NCBI GenBank assembly: GCA_025345505.1
Contig: JANVCC010000020.1
Span: 52,129,523-52,193,522, forward strand
From: Todiramphus chloris collaris
Taxonomy: Eukaryota; Chordata; Aves; Coraciiformes; Alcedinidae
Direction of reading: 5' to 3'
DNA length: 64,000 nt
This document shows, one piece after another, positions 47,441 to 59,223 of this stretch; the stretch's first letter is position 1; each line of letters opens with the position of its first letter. The notes beneath the pieces are model-generated. The model was not told the DNA's origin. It worked only from the letters and a program-made list of their open reading frames with translations, and ran no database searches. Made by a program: the position numbers and the translations under genes.

Positions 47441-50400
47441 ATATAACCTCATCCAGCACCCACTACAACACTAGAAGGGAGTTTTTGCCTCCACTTCAGC
47501 ATAAGATAGGTCAGAACCAGAGCTGACAGCTACAGTGTAACTCGGCATGGGAAAAGATGAAGTAGCATATGGTGGAGAAAAATAACCCAATTCGCAAATA
47601 GTCAAAGGGCAAAGCATGCTGGAAAACCAGCATAATGAGGAAATGGTCTTGAATAATAAGCCTCAAATTAGATACACTTACAGCAGTCTCTTCTTTTCTT
47701 TCAGTATTACATGTTGTTGAGGTGCCTATAGAGAAATGATGGATGCCATTTGTAGTTGTAGTTTCTGTTCAAAATGGATGGGGGAGACCTGGAATAAGAT
47801 TTGGGGTAGAACAAAACTCACTTACACATATGTGTGTGTAGGTGTTTTACATATTGAGGAGGGGAATCAATGATCTTGAAATACTGTGTATGTTGTGCGA
47901 TGCAGCTTTATGGAGGGAGGGAGAGAAGAATATTGTGTTTATGACAAAATGGCAATCAGATGGTGTAGCTGTTATTAATTTGGGTTGTGTTCATATCCAG
48001 GCATGGATGAGAGCAACTCTGTGCTAACTCTTGAGGGAGCACTGCAATCTCATCTGAAAATGTTATAATCTCAGTGTATAAAAAAAAAAAAATGTGATGG
48101 GTAAAACCAGAAATGAGATGAGGGAATATAGTGAAATGCCAGTCAGCATGACTGCCAAGGTTCATAATTCACCAGCAGCTCAGCCACAGGCGAGGATTTG
48201 CATAGCTGTTAAGGCAGAAAAAAGAGCCTCCGGAACAAATTTGATTGTCCACAGGATTGTTCAGAGAAATCAAACAGCCCCTGACATTTGTATCCCACGC
48301 CCATTTTCCTCAAACCTTTTATGTTCAATATAAGGTTTCAAATGCCCTGTCAGCTTCTTGAATGCAGGAGTTTGTCTCTGCCAGGTCATCTCTTCCAGCT
48401 CCCTTTTAGGTTACCAAAGGAAAGTTTGTGTTTGCGCTTGTTATCTGGCATTCCCGAAAACGCACATCGCTTTTTGCTTCACCCTTGTTTATGTAGCTGT
48501 GCCCACTGTAGGACACTTCAGCTGCTCTCTGACTCTTTGTGTGGTCACTGGTGCTGCGTGAACCTTTTGTGTTGGATAAGTCTTACTTATACAGTCCTCT
48601 GTTTGGTGAAGAGGAGGATACTTGAGACATTGCTTCTGTTTATCTCCACTTCAGACAGTATAGATCAAGGGGAGAAAAAAATAATTTAAGGTAATACAGG
48701 GAATTTACTTTAGGAGTAAATAGTTGGCATTTCATGAAATTAAGTTTCTTAAATGTTCAGAATAATTTCTTAATAATGTAAAAAACTGTTTTTTGGTGTT
48801 GGTCTCTTTAATGCACTAATAGCAATTTGTGTCCTGCATCAATTCAACCTCTTACATTGTAGGCACCGAATCTTCACTGAATGAAGAAATGGCAAAAAGA
48901 GTCCCATAGATGCTCTTTCTGTTTTCCTGTGTTGGTTTTCTAAATAAGAGTTACAGGACAATGAGATGTTAGGTTATCAGGCAGATTGGGGAAGTTGTAA
49001 TCACTGTTTTCAGTGATTAAACTGGTCTCCCATTTATGCATTCTTTGAAATTATTTACTCTGTGTGCTCTGACTTTGGGAGCAGCTTCTGTCCTGCTTTG
49101 CTTTGCTTTGCATACACTGCTTTGAAGCTGTCTGATACCCTCGAACTTTTCTGAACATCAAGCACTTTCCTGCCACATGCTTTATTCAGCCTTTGCCTGT
49201 GGTTAAAAAAACCCTCAATTAATTGCTGTCAGTCGAAGCCAGGATTGCAGTTAAACAGACACTTCATGAACTATGCAGAAAATAAAAGAAAAAAAGCTTT
49301 TATGTGTTGTTGTGGGTGGGATCGAAGTCAAAAGGGCCATAGTGTGTTTCCAGAGCAGGGAAGTTGGTGCTGATCCTTCACATAGAAGTCAGAGCAGGGG
49401 AACAGAGCATTTTTTTTTTTTTTTTATTGCAACTACAGTTATGCTGTCATTCAGGGCTGCGTTCGGAATTGCAGTCTTCACGATCACCTCATACTGGCAG
49501 GGGTGAATTGTAAAGCTTTAACAAGAAGCGTTTATTTAGACCATGCTCTCTGACCTCCATTTCTAGGGAGCATAATGGCTGGGGTGGGGGGTGGGGCTGG
49601 AGGAAATCCTCAAAGAATGTGGCTTTATGAGTTGCAGAAGGAGGCCTGCTTATCACCAACAAATATATTAACAGGGTTAAATACAAAATACAGAAATGTT
49701 TCTATCTGTTCCCTAGAGTCAGGTAGGGAAGAGTTCATGCTATTCTAGATCCATGCTAGATTAGTTTGCTGTTGCATAACAAATAGCACACGCCAAAAAT
49801 ATCAGGTTTTCTGCCTGGATGTTTGTACTATGAACACAGAAGGCAGCCCTGCTCCAGAGAGAGCCTCTTCGCTGGGCTTTACTTTTTGGCACAACCACCC
49901 TACTCCTTCTGTCTAAAGTGTATAAAGGCAAAAGGCCATCTAGAAATATCTCAGAAGTAAGAAGACCTATTCAAGGTCTTTCTCATCTTCTGGTCAACTG
50001 GAAAAACCATCACTTGCCTAGTGACCTATAATGATGGGGTGTTTCTGGGAGACTAGGTTGTCTCTTCTGACTCTGGAAAAAATGGCTCCCTCCTGTGCAC
50101 GCACAACTTCTGCTGCATTTTGGTTAGGCTTATTACAGAAGTATGCTAAACAAGATCGGGACATGCTTTTTGAAATCCACATTGTGCCTCCACTTCAAGA
50201 GTCTTAACATTGGTGTACACAATGCATATTACTAGCTGTGCATATGCAGAGCTTTTAAATTAAAGTATTGTTTGAGGCTTTGTTAGATAAATATTTTTTT
50301 CACATAAATATTAAGTCGATCTACAGAGAGTCTTGACTCGGATAATTTTTGTAGGTGTTTTTCACAAAAAAAGGGTCATTTACCTATATTTGTTGTCTGG

Positions 50401-51544
50401 ATATTGTCAAAGTTAATATCAATACTAATATAATCTATTTGTACGGAAACACAACCTCATTATTCAGATCAGCATATAAAAGTACACCAAGAAAGGTACC
50501 TGCCACTTACTTGTTTATAGCACTTAAGAACTAAACAAATTGTCTTTATAATTGTCTTAAACACTTGTCCCTACCTGTAATTGGGGATTTCAAATTAGGC
50601 TGTAGCCTAATAGCTGTTATTCTTAGTATTTATGTTCACCTTTAAACAGAAGATGTACTTTTGACAGGCTGCACTGTTTCTTTGAGCTTAGTTTGAGTGG
50701 AAATGTATTTGTGATTCCTGAATCTTCAAATGTAACTAACAGGCTTGAATTTTTAAATTTCATTTTCAAAAGTCTTCTTAGCTTATCCTGTTATAAATTA
50801 GGACATTCATGAAAAAAGGAATTTTATTTGAATTGTAGAAAGGCTTAGAATGGCCTGCTGTAATGTGTTGGTCTAACATCAGTTTACAGTCTTGCCTTTA
50901 CCTGCCTTGTTTTCTCGGATGCAGAGTTATGTTTTAAGGGAAAGTAAAGTGATTTGTTGTGTTCTGTTTTTAAGGAAACTTAGTGCTTGCTGAGAATGTT
51001 GCTACAGCAATGAGTTATAAGTCTGAAATTCCTGAAGGTTGACTTTGTTCTATCATCTGGTTTTCTGATATAGATTCGTATCTAATCAGAGGAGTCACTT
51101 TGGAAGGAAATTTCACAGCATCATAAATCCACTTAATTTGTTTCTTTGAAACACTTGTTTAACTTCTAAGATATCATATGACCGATCTTATATTTTTCAA
51201 ATTCAGTTTTCTCTCCAGATTAGGCATCCTCATTTTTGCTTATTAACTTTCTTCTTCTCTTAGATATTTTTCCAGATATCTTTAAATATTAATCTACTAC
51301 ATTAAGTTTTGAAGTTTAATTACCATGTTGGCTTTTATACCTACATCAGAGGAGGAGGTTGTGATCTTTTGGTTACAGAAATTGCTGTAGCTGGCCATGC
51401 TTTTGTTAACCCAAGGTGAACCTACAGCTTTGTGTTGCATGTGCTCCCAGCCATTTCTTTCAAAACAATCTTGGCAGATGGAATTGCAATCCTGTTTCTT
51501 CAATAAGGATTTTATTAAATGAGATGTATTCAGGAAGATCAAGT
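47441..51544. other. Intronic sequence without recognised genes
   Basis: Unique DNA with a poly-A run near 48080 and a poly-T run at 49410-49425. Open frames at 48094-48689 (to 133 codons) have no recognised domain. Confidence 0.5.
49410..49425. repeat. Poly-T tract
   Basis: About 16 uninterrupted T. Confidence 0.93.
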
Positions 51545-52145
51545 GTAAATTGTTACACCTAAACAGAGATGCCCATTCAACCGAGAAAGATTGGGGAATG
51601 ATTGTAGCCCTGGGCTGAAGTTCCTCAGAGAATAAGCTGAATTTTGTGGTGGATCATGCACTGAAGTGGGTTAACAACATCACCCTGTTGCATTGAAAAA
51701 CAAGAAAGGAGCAGCTGTAAAGTGACAATTAAACAGGAAAGATCTGTGAAGTGACCTATTGTGCTACTTTAGCAGAGCTAACAAACTGGTGTGTCTAGTG
51801 TGGGGAACTGGGAGACTATTTCAGCCAGGGATGATTGTGTAGTTAGGAACAGCAGCAAGCATAGAGTGAAAAAAAATTTTAAGTCCAGAGAATTGAAGGT
51901 GAGGAGAGGAACATGGGAGGAGGAAATAATAAAAAATCATAAAAGTCTATTGAAGAGTAAAAGTTTATAGCTTGATATTTGTCTGGGACCAGGACAAGAA
52001 GTAACAGTCTAAATTTATAGGAATGAAGTTTTAGGTGAGAGATTATGAGAAATTTCCTAGTTGGAAGGGTGGTAAAGCATTAGGAAAATTGTGTAGGAAA
52101 GTTATGGCTCCTCCAGTATCTGTACATGGTCCATCACTAGAATTT
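51545..52145 (+). mobile_element. Ancient CR1/L3-like LINE relic, 3' half of ORF2
   Basis: Motif order follows the old amniote CR1. GTGGTGGATCATGCACTGAA and CAACATCACCCTGTTGCA correspond to the VVDHKLNMSQQCDAVA segment, ACAAGAAGTAACAG.CTAAA to RTRSNGLK, and AAATTTCCTAGTTGGAAGG followed by GTGGTAAAGCATT to KKFLVGRVVKHW. No open frame survives. Divergence is similar to the relic at 7561. Confidence 0.65.
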
Positions 52146-53311
52146 GTTGAAACCCAGGTTCTCAATGTATTAAGTGCTGCTAAAAGCCAAAAAAATTGAG
52201 CTGTGGCAGCAAGGCTGTTGCAGCCTTGGGGAAATCAGCAGGTGGCCCGATCACTGCGGGAGCTGTTGGTACCGTGCAGAGGCAGACAGGTTGGTTTATG
52301 CTGGAAAAATAATCTCCTCTTTAAAATATTTGGTTTATTGCTGTTGTGTTTTTATTGTTTTGTTTTGATCACACAGTTGCATGGTTCTTTTGTTTGGTTG
52401 ATTTAATTTTGGGTTTGGTTTTTTTATTTTTTATTTTACTTGTTTCTTCTGCCTTGCCAGTGTGCCACTGACAATGGTTTTCCTGTTGATATAAACGCCT
52501 TTGAATTCTGTTTCTCCTGCTATCTGGCTACCTTTCTGTCTCACCATAGGGGACACTGAGATGATAACCAGCTTAGGGTGCACATACAACACATGCAATA
52601 ACATTCTGAGGCTTGTGTACACTTCTGTGTTCTTTAATAATCCATTTAAATTTTTGGTTTGCAATTTTACAGTTAGATATTCAATATGTACTTACTAGGA
52701 GGAAGCAGATTTGTTTTGTTTTGATGCTTGAAGCATATTACAGTGTTGGTTTTCTATGACCAAGAGTGGCAGGAGCAGCGCAGAGGGATGCACTGAGCAG
52801 TCATTAATGTTTCATAGCAAGGTACCACACAGAAATTATTTGTCCTAACAGTGCTGATGGTGCAATCTGATGGGATTCTTCCTTTTTTAATATGATATGA
52901 TGACTCCTGAATAGGGATATCCCTTCCCACCTCCCATCTCTAAGTTTTCAGAAGTGTTTTGAATACAGAAAGGGACAGGTACAACCCCAAACTGAGTAAG
53001 TGCTTGAGCTTCTACCAACAGACAGGCCTCAGGATGCTGGGGCTTAAATTCTGCACCAAGTGGCAATAACGGAGGACAAAAGCTGCTATAGCCCTTTCAC
53101 CCTCCTGGTTCATCTTCTGCCTGACCAAAACCAACTGTCTAGAAAATATAAAGAAATAAGTGGTGCTTTAATAAACGATCACATTACAAGGGAGTCTCAG
53201 TTCTCCATTTTGTTTTTCCATTATTTTACCGTTACACGGTGATTCTGTGATGGGAAGAGCAAGAAAGGTTAGTTATTTTTGTTAAGTTTAATGAAAGACA
53301 AACTATTCACT

Positions 53312-53448
53312 TAAAAAAACCCAAAATAACAAAAAAACTCAACACAACAAAACAAACAAAAGCAACAAAACAAACAAAAGCAACAAAACCACAAACAAAA
53401 CAAAAACAAATAAACAAAAAACCCCAACCCACAAAACAAACACACAAC
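53312..53448. repeat. A/C-rich low-complexity block
   Basis: About 137 bp almost only of A and C, built on AACA and AAAC units, with a tandem 20-bp unit (CAACAAAACAAACAAAAG-type) around 53345-53390. Confidence 0.9.
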
Positions 53449-55549
53449 CTGAACTGGTGGAATGTAAAAGAAAATTACTTGTTCAGGAATAAGTTCTGTG
53501 AGTTTGTGTATGTGATGGGTTTAACATGTGATAATTTGCCACTCACCCTGTGGGAATCCTGGGCTTGAAAGGATGAGACTTTCTAGAAATGCTGCCGGTT
53601 GGCTTAGTAATTGGGGAACTGTCTCATTAAGGAAGGACAAAGTATAAATCTGTCAGACAGTGGACCACAATGCCGGTGATATGAGACAGCTCATAAAAAC
53701 TAGGGATTGCTGGAAAGTCTACACCATAAACTGCAGCGGAAGAGAATATTTGATGTTTCTGTGTATAGGAAATTGTACTGGGGGGTGCGGGATTTAAAAA
53801 CTCTTCATTTTGATTGAAAAAGAAAAAAAAAAAAAAAGAAAAGGTAAGAATAGACTAGAAGAATTCTTATTTGCATGCAAATCTTGGCTTCCCAGAGTCA
53901 AGTGTATCAGATGTTTGTCATTATTTGAATACCAGGTTCTGTAAATGGAAATTCATAGTAAAAGTTGATGGCTGTGGCCATCAAGCTCTGTGCAAAGTCA
54001 CCATTGTCCTTCTACATTACTGTCATCTTGTTTGCTCTTTGGGAGGGCTTGCATTTGCCCTCTAAGGACAGTCTGTGCATGTTATGAAGGTGTAATTCCT
54101 ATTAAGACTCGAGGGATTCACAGCAACAGCACTAACGGGTAATAACAGTTGCAACATGGTCAGGTTTTGTGTTGATACAGACTGCAGTGACTCTCTCCAT
54201 CACCAGAAGTGGAGTCAAATTCTGCTGAAATTAGAAATTGCTTATTCACAGGTTTTCATATTGGAGGTACTTTCTGTGATGCCTAGAAATGTATGAAGTA
54301 CTGGCAGATAGTGACTTGTCACTACCGGATTTTTTTCATCGCTATTTAGTGGTGAGGAAAAGAGCACATGATGGTGCATTGTAGCACTGCATGGTGCTCA
54401 CAAGGTCCCTGTTGATTGGAATTTTTCATCTGATAATTTGGAGACACTTCTGTAGAATCCCGTTTGTGGGGTTTTTTTTAAACATAGCCTTAATTTATCT
54501 ATGCAAAGGACAAACTGTTGTATGAAATTTGTTGTTTGGGTTTTTTTAAACTTGAAATCAATTAATTTATCAAATATCAAGTCAAACATTTGATATTGTG
54601 AACATTAATTCTTATATTTACATAGATAATATAAAGCAAAGAAATAAAAATAATAAAAAAAACCCTCATAAATTATTCTGTGTACCAGGTGAGCATCATA
54701 ATTCAAAAATTAAAATAAAAAGGTATTTCATTAAAGCAATTACAGCATAATATATATTTTGCATCAGAGTAAGTATCTTGGAAAGCAGTTCTGAAAAACA
54801 GAAAGGGCATTGCTTTCATGAGCCTTGTTTGCCATCTCGTTAAATATATTTTTCCTGAATTGCCACTAGTCACTTGGAGCCACTTACATTATACAAAAAT
54901 GACATATATGTGTCATAGCCACATATAAAGGAATAGCAATGATCAGTAGTTAACGACAAAATGTATACTTTTATCTGAGAGGGTTTTTAATATTATTCTA
55001 GTATGATGATGTCACGTTATCTTTTAAGGCTTGTACAGTGTAAAACCACTGACATTTGAATAATATAAAGTAATATGACTAGTATTTTAGCATTGTATTC
55101 TGATGAAATAGTAATTTCTTTCATCTGAAAACCTGTTCTCGCCAAACCCAAATGACATGCAGTCCATATTCAAGTAAACAAGCAGCCTGATTTTTTTTCC
55201 AAACTGACTTGCTTATCAAGTCCTGCCAATTAGGATTTAGAGATTTGTTCACAGTACAGGTAAAAACAAATATATCAGAGTTAGTAGTTTTGGTACATAA
55301 AAGTATGATAAGAAATATGTGTACTGTAGCATGACTTCCCATCATTTGTTATAGAAGGACATCACTGTATGAGGGGAGAAGTTTTTTTTTTTAATTGGGA
55401 TAATTATAGGTAAATGAATTTTTTGTCTTCTCTCATTATGCCTTGCCTAAAAGATGACTACCTAAGTTAAAGCTATAAGCCAATAACACACATTTCTGTA
55501 GACTGTGTTTAGTTTGAGCATTTACTAGCAGTCTTACTAAAAATTATTA

Positions 55550-55555
55550 TTTATT
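55550..55555 (-). promoter_or_regulatory. AATAAA poly-A signal, minus strand
   Basis: TTTATT on plus is AATAAA on minus, about 76 nt beyond the stop codon of the candidate exon at 55631-55935. The hexamer is common in AT-rich DNA, so its weight comes only from position. Confidence 0.3.
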
Positions 55556-55630
55556 CTAGTCATGTCTGAATATAGAATATGTTACACTGCAGATCTTTTC
55601 AAAGGAAATAAATCGGCGTATTGCTGGGTT

Positions 55631-55935
55631 TTATGAGTTGTCACACCTTTCTAAACTTTCTCTGACATATTCTGTCTGGCTTAAATCTTCATTAATTAAA
55701 TCCTGACCTGTGTCTATTCTACACAACTCTGCTATGTCTTCTTCCAGAAGAGAAGCAGACATGAGGCAATGTGTTTTGTTCATACTGAATGATGTAGCTT
55801 GGACAGAAACCTTGGATGATGATCTCAATTGAGAAAACTTAGATTGTCTTGGGGCAGAATTATCCACTAATGTATCCTCCCTGAACGACTGATCCTGACT
55901 CTGCACTTCCAAAAATGTACAGTGAGTTGTTTCCC
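55631..55935 (-). CDS. Candidate minus-strand terminal coding exon, unknown gene
   Basis: On the minus strand a pyrimidine-rich tract (TTTTTCCCCTTTTCTCACAA) and GCAG acceptor ending at 55936 precede two bases completing a codon, then 100 open codons and TAA at 55633-55631. AATAAA follows 76 nt later. The peptide starts ETTHCTF.EVQSQDQSFRED, has a Ser/Arg/Lys-rich middle and an acidic end containing LLEEDIAELCRI and QTEYVRESLERC. Its composition (many D, E, S, Q, R; no W) and the excess of G at first codon positions are typical of real coding sequence and unlike chance frames in AT-rich DNA. It is antisense to MACROD2, so it would be part of a nested gene or a retained fossil of one. There is no upstream exon I can connect, and I do not recognise the protein. 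Confidence 0.35.
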
Positions 55936-58546
55936 CTGCTTGTGAGAAAAGGGGAAAAATGCCAGAGTGTCAGATCCTGTAGGAAAGGCCAGAGCACATA
56001 AGCCCACTCGATTTTTATATTTATTACCTGTTGGTATTCCTTACTGTGGAATGCATCCCTCCTGGAGTCAAGCGTAGACAGTCAGGCTTTGTGCGGGGAA
56101 TTTGCTAGCCTAGTAGTGATGGGATTAATCCTCCTAGTTAGTAAGCAGATGATCCTGTTTCAGTATGACCTCTCTGTGCTCTTTATTTTTGCCTGTCCTG
56201 ACTTCATCTCTGGTCACCCTTGTAAATGTGCTTCTTTGTGTTTTGGCATGTTGGAAGCAAAATTTGCCTGCCTTCCCGCCCTGCCTTATCACATCTCTGA
56301 AGCTGAAGATCTGTGTGTCCGCATGATACAGAAAGCTTTGTACCTGCCTTCCTCATGCAGAAGGGGCAAGTGTTGCTATCAGCGATTCTGGATTGCTGAA
56401 ATATTTTTTATATTGATCTTAAATCTCCATCTCCTATTCACTTTTCATTTATGTTCCTTCTAAGTCCTTGTGTGAGCATCTTTTCAAACTGGATCACTGC
56501 AGATCAGAATTTTGTTCCGCAGAACAAAACACACAGGTGCAAAGCATTCCCTCTTACATCTGTTACATGCAGGCATTCCTGTCTGACCTTTTCTTATCTG
56601 TTCTTCCTTTCTCAAATACACCAAAACTAAGTTTGGTGACAAGGACAAGCTCAAGACAAATGAAAGTCATCAAGCTGTCATTTTTTCTTTCTTTCTGCTG
56701 AATTAATGGCTCCCTTGCATTCTAATTTCCCTGTTTACATACTGTGGTGCCATATTTTCTTTCTTTTACAGAGAAACACAGTGTTCCAAACGTTATATTA
56801 TTATTTACTGAAATCTTGAGTCATTACATTTGTTATTGTCTGTAACTTGGTTCCTTTTAAGTGTTTATATACTTCCCTTACTTGATTCCTCAGAGTTTCA
56901 TAATATTTAAATTCCTTGGGACACTTTATTTATCCATTTCCCTCATCTCTCTCCATCTCCCTTTTGTTCTGTATTTTCACGTCTCCATTATTTCACCCCT
57001 TTTGCAAATAAAATCTGCAGAATTACTAAGGCTGTTTAACTATTAGAGCTTCTGAGTTGCATTATATAGAAGCAAAGTTGTATCCAGACCAAATTGAAAC
57101 AGCAGATATGCAAAGGCATGTTGTTTGTCCATTGCCCTGGCACAGAGATGAGGAATGTGGCACAGAAGTGGAATTTTTGATGCCGTATTAATATCTGAAT
57201 GTTCGTATTTCACCAGTTCGGAAAATGCTGCTCCCTGTTTTCTTAGGAAAGCAAATAAGCCTGTAGCATCATATCTAGGAATATTCAAAATAAAATAAAA
57301 ACATTTTGCTAAAAGATGGGAATAATAATGACAGTTTAATTTGACCACCAATTGTTTGTTCGTCCAAGAAGCATACTGCTAAAAAACTGCAGGGTGGCAA
57401 TGCTGTCTGACATCAGTTCATTCAAATAAGCTGCCATCTAAGAAGATGTATATCCATCATATTTCATTTCAGGACTTCACCCCTAGAAGCTAATGACATT
57501 AATGACAGCTAATTCTACTTAGGCTTGATGGTGGTGGTGACTACAGTTTGTAATCAGGCATTAGAAACAACCCCCTTGATAAATTCAGGGATGCTGAGCC
57601 AAATCACCCACTGCACTATTGACTTTAATTAAAATTGCTGGTGATCGATGTTTTTAAGAGCAGGAACTGCTGGTGTTCTTCATCACCATTTATTGTGCAT
57701 CATTTCAGTGGTACATCTGTTTCCTTCATTTGTAGTTGAGGGGGGAAATAGTTTGCTGTCGTCATGTATTTGGCCTAAGCCAGATTTATTTTCTGGAGGG
57801 CCTAATCCAGTGTCATCACATTGTCTGAAGGAGTTCTGCAGGTACCAGATACAATTGAAATAACTTATTTTATTCTGACTAATTACTCGTGAATCTCAAC
57901 CAAAAAGACTCTGTCATAGCTGCACCACCTGTACTCCCTGGACTGGGTAGCTTGGATGTGTTAGTATGATTTATCATCATACCTTTCTTTCGCAGTGCAG
58001 ACGTAAATGAAATCATTTTTCTTGATTATCTCCTTGTTAAGAAAATCAGCCCTTGCAGTTTGCCCAAGTGTAGAGCTTCTCTGAATAAATATGCAAAGTA
58101 TCATTTCACAAAATGACATTCTACTGAATCTCTTTGTACTTAGTGCTGCCAGAGGAGGGAGAGCTGAGATGGTTTATAAAACAAATGCGTACACCTTGCA
58201 AGTCTTTATGAGGTAGTTTGGGGAGAATAATGGAATGCTATGCAAGTGTCAAGGAGATTTTGGTTAAATGACAGGCTCCAGAAAAGGCTTTGGAGTGTAA
58301 AATACAAAGTTACATTCTCACTAGTACCTAGACAACAGCCTGGAATTAATAAAAGCATTTCTAGCCAAATAAAATGTTAGATAGTTTGAGCTGAACTGTG
58401 AAATATTTTGTTAAAGATAACAATTCCTTGTAATTCCGACTTGTGAATAGTCCCTATTTCAGCGGTTAAATCCAAAAGAGAGAGTAGGAAATAGGCAAGA
58501 ATACCCAGGCGTGAAGGCATCATAAATATAGGTCAGGAAGAGCTTT

Positions 58547-58607
58547 AATAATCCTAAAAAAAAAAAAATAATCCTAAATAATAATAATAATAATCCTAAA
58601 AAAAACT
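58547..58607. repeat. AATCCTA-A(n) and (ATA)n low-complexity repeat
   Basis: Three spaced copies of AATAATCCTAA are separated by poly-A and by an (AAT)n run. Confidence 0.9.
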
Positions 58608-59160
58608 AGCAAGTTGTATGAACACTTGTGAAGAGGGCTAATGAGAAGCAGATTCTTCATCCTTTGGAGTTACAGTGGCACTGGTGGCAGGCGTTTGGAA
58701 GGCCTCAAAAACTTCCTGAAAGCCTATATATAATACATTAGCCATTCCATGGATTAAGTTATGAACTACAGGTGATGATGTTTAATTGAACCCTTCCTAT
58801 GAAGAGTTACTGGGTGCTTCTTGCTTGTGCCTACACTTTTCACCTTGGTGGGACTTGAGAACATGACAGCACCAAGGTCAACAGTGAAGTTTTCACTGAC
58901 ATGTTTGCCTGTCTCAGCTTAGTGTCTGCTGGTATTCAAAGGAGGTTGAATTTCATTAGAGAAATGGCAACTGATCAAGATTAAGTGCTCCTCCAAAAAT
59001 CATTTAAGTAATAGTAGTAGTGTTAATAGTCCTAGGAGCTCTCCATCAGTAGGGAGAAATAGTTTGTATAGACAAAAACCATGAACTATTGCAAATGCAT
59101 GTCCAGACCTTTGCCTTAAAAAGGTCTCTGGAAACCTTCTGTGCCTCTAGACTGTAAGTT

Positions 59161-59223
59161 GTTGGTTTGGGGTGGGTTTTTTGTTTGTTTTGTTGGGTTT
59201 TTGTTTGTTTGTTTGTTTTTTCT
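59161..59223. repeat. T/G-rich low-complexity block
   Basis: Nearly pure T and G, ending in a (TTTG)n run. Confidence 0.9.

Larger units (their letters stand above)
52146..55630. other. Intronic sequence without recognised genes
   Basis: T/G-rich stretch near 52390-52440, A/C-rich block at 53312-53448, an A-rich tract at 53816-53842 and unique AT-rich DNA between. No domain in the open frames. Confidence 0.5.

Noticed and set aside
53515..53842. Possible solo LTR starting TGTGATGGGTTTAAC
   Set aside because: The start resembles some passerine ERV LTRs, but no TG...CA end pair, poly-A site or target duplication could be shown.
56089..56463. 124-codon plus frame
   Set aside because: Hydrophobic and Cys-rich in the way T-rich intron translates; no splice signals noted.
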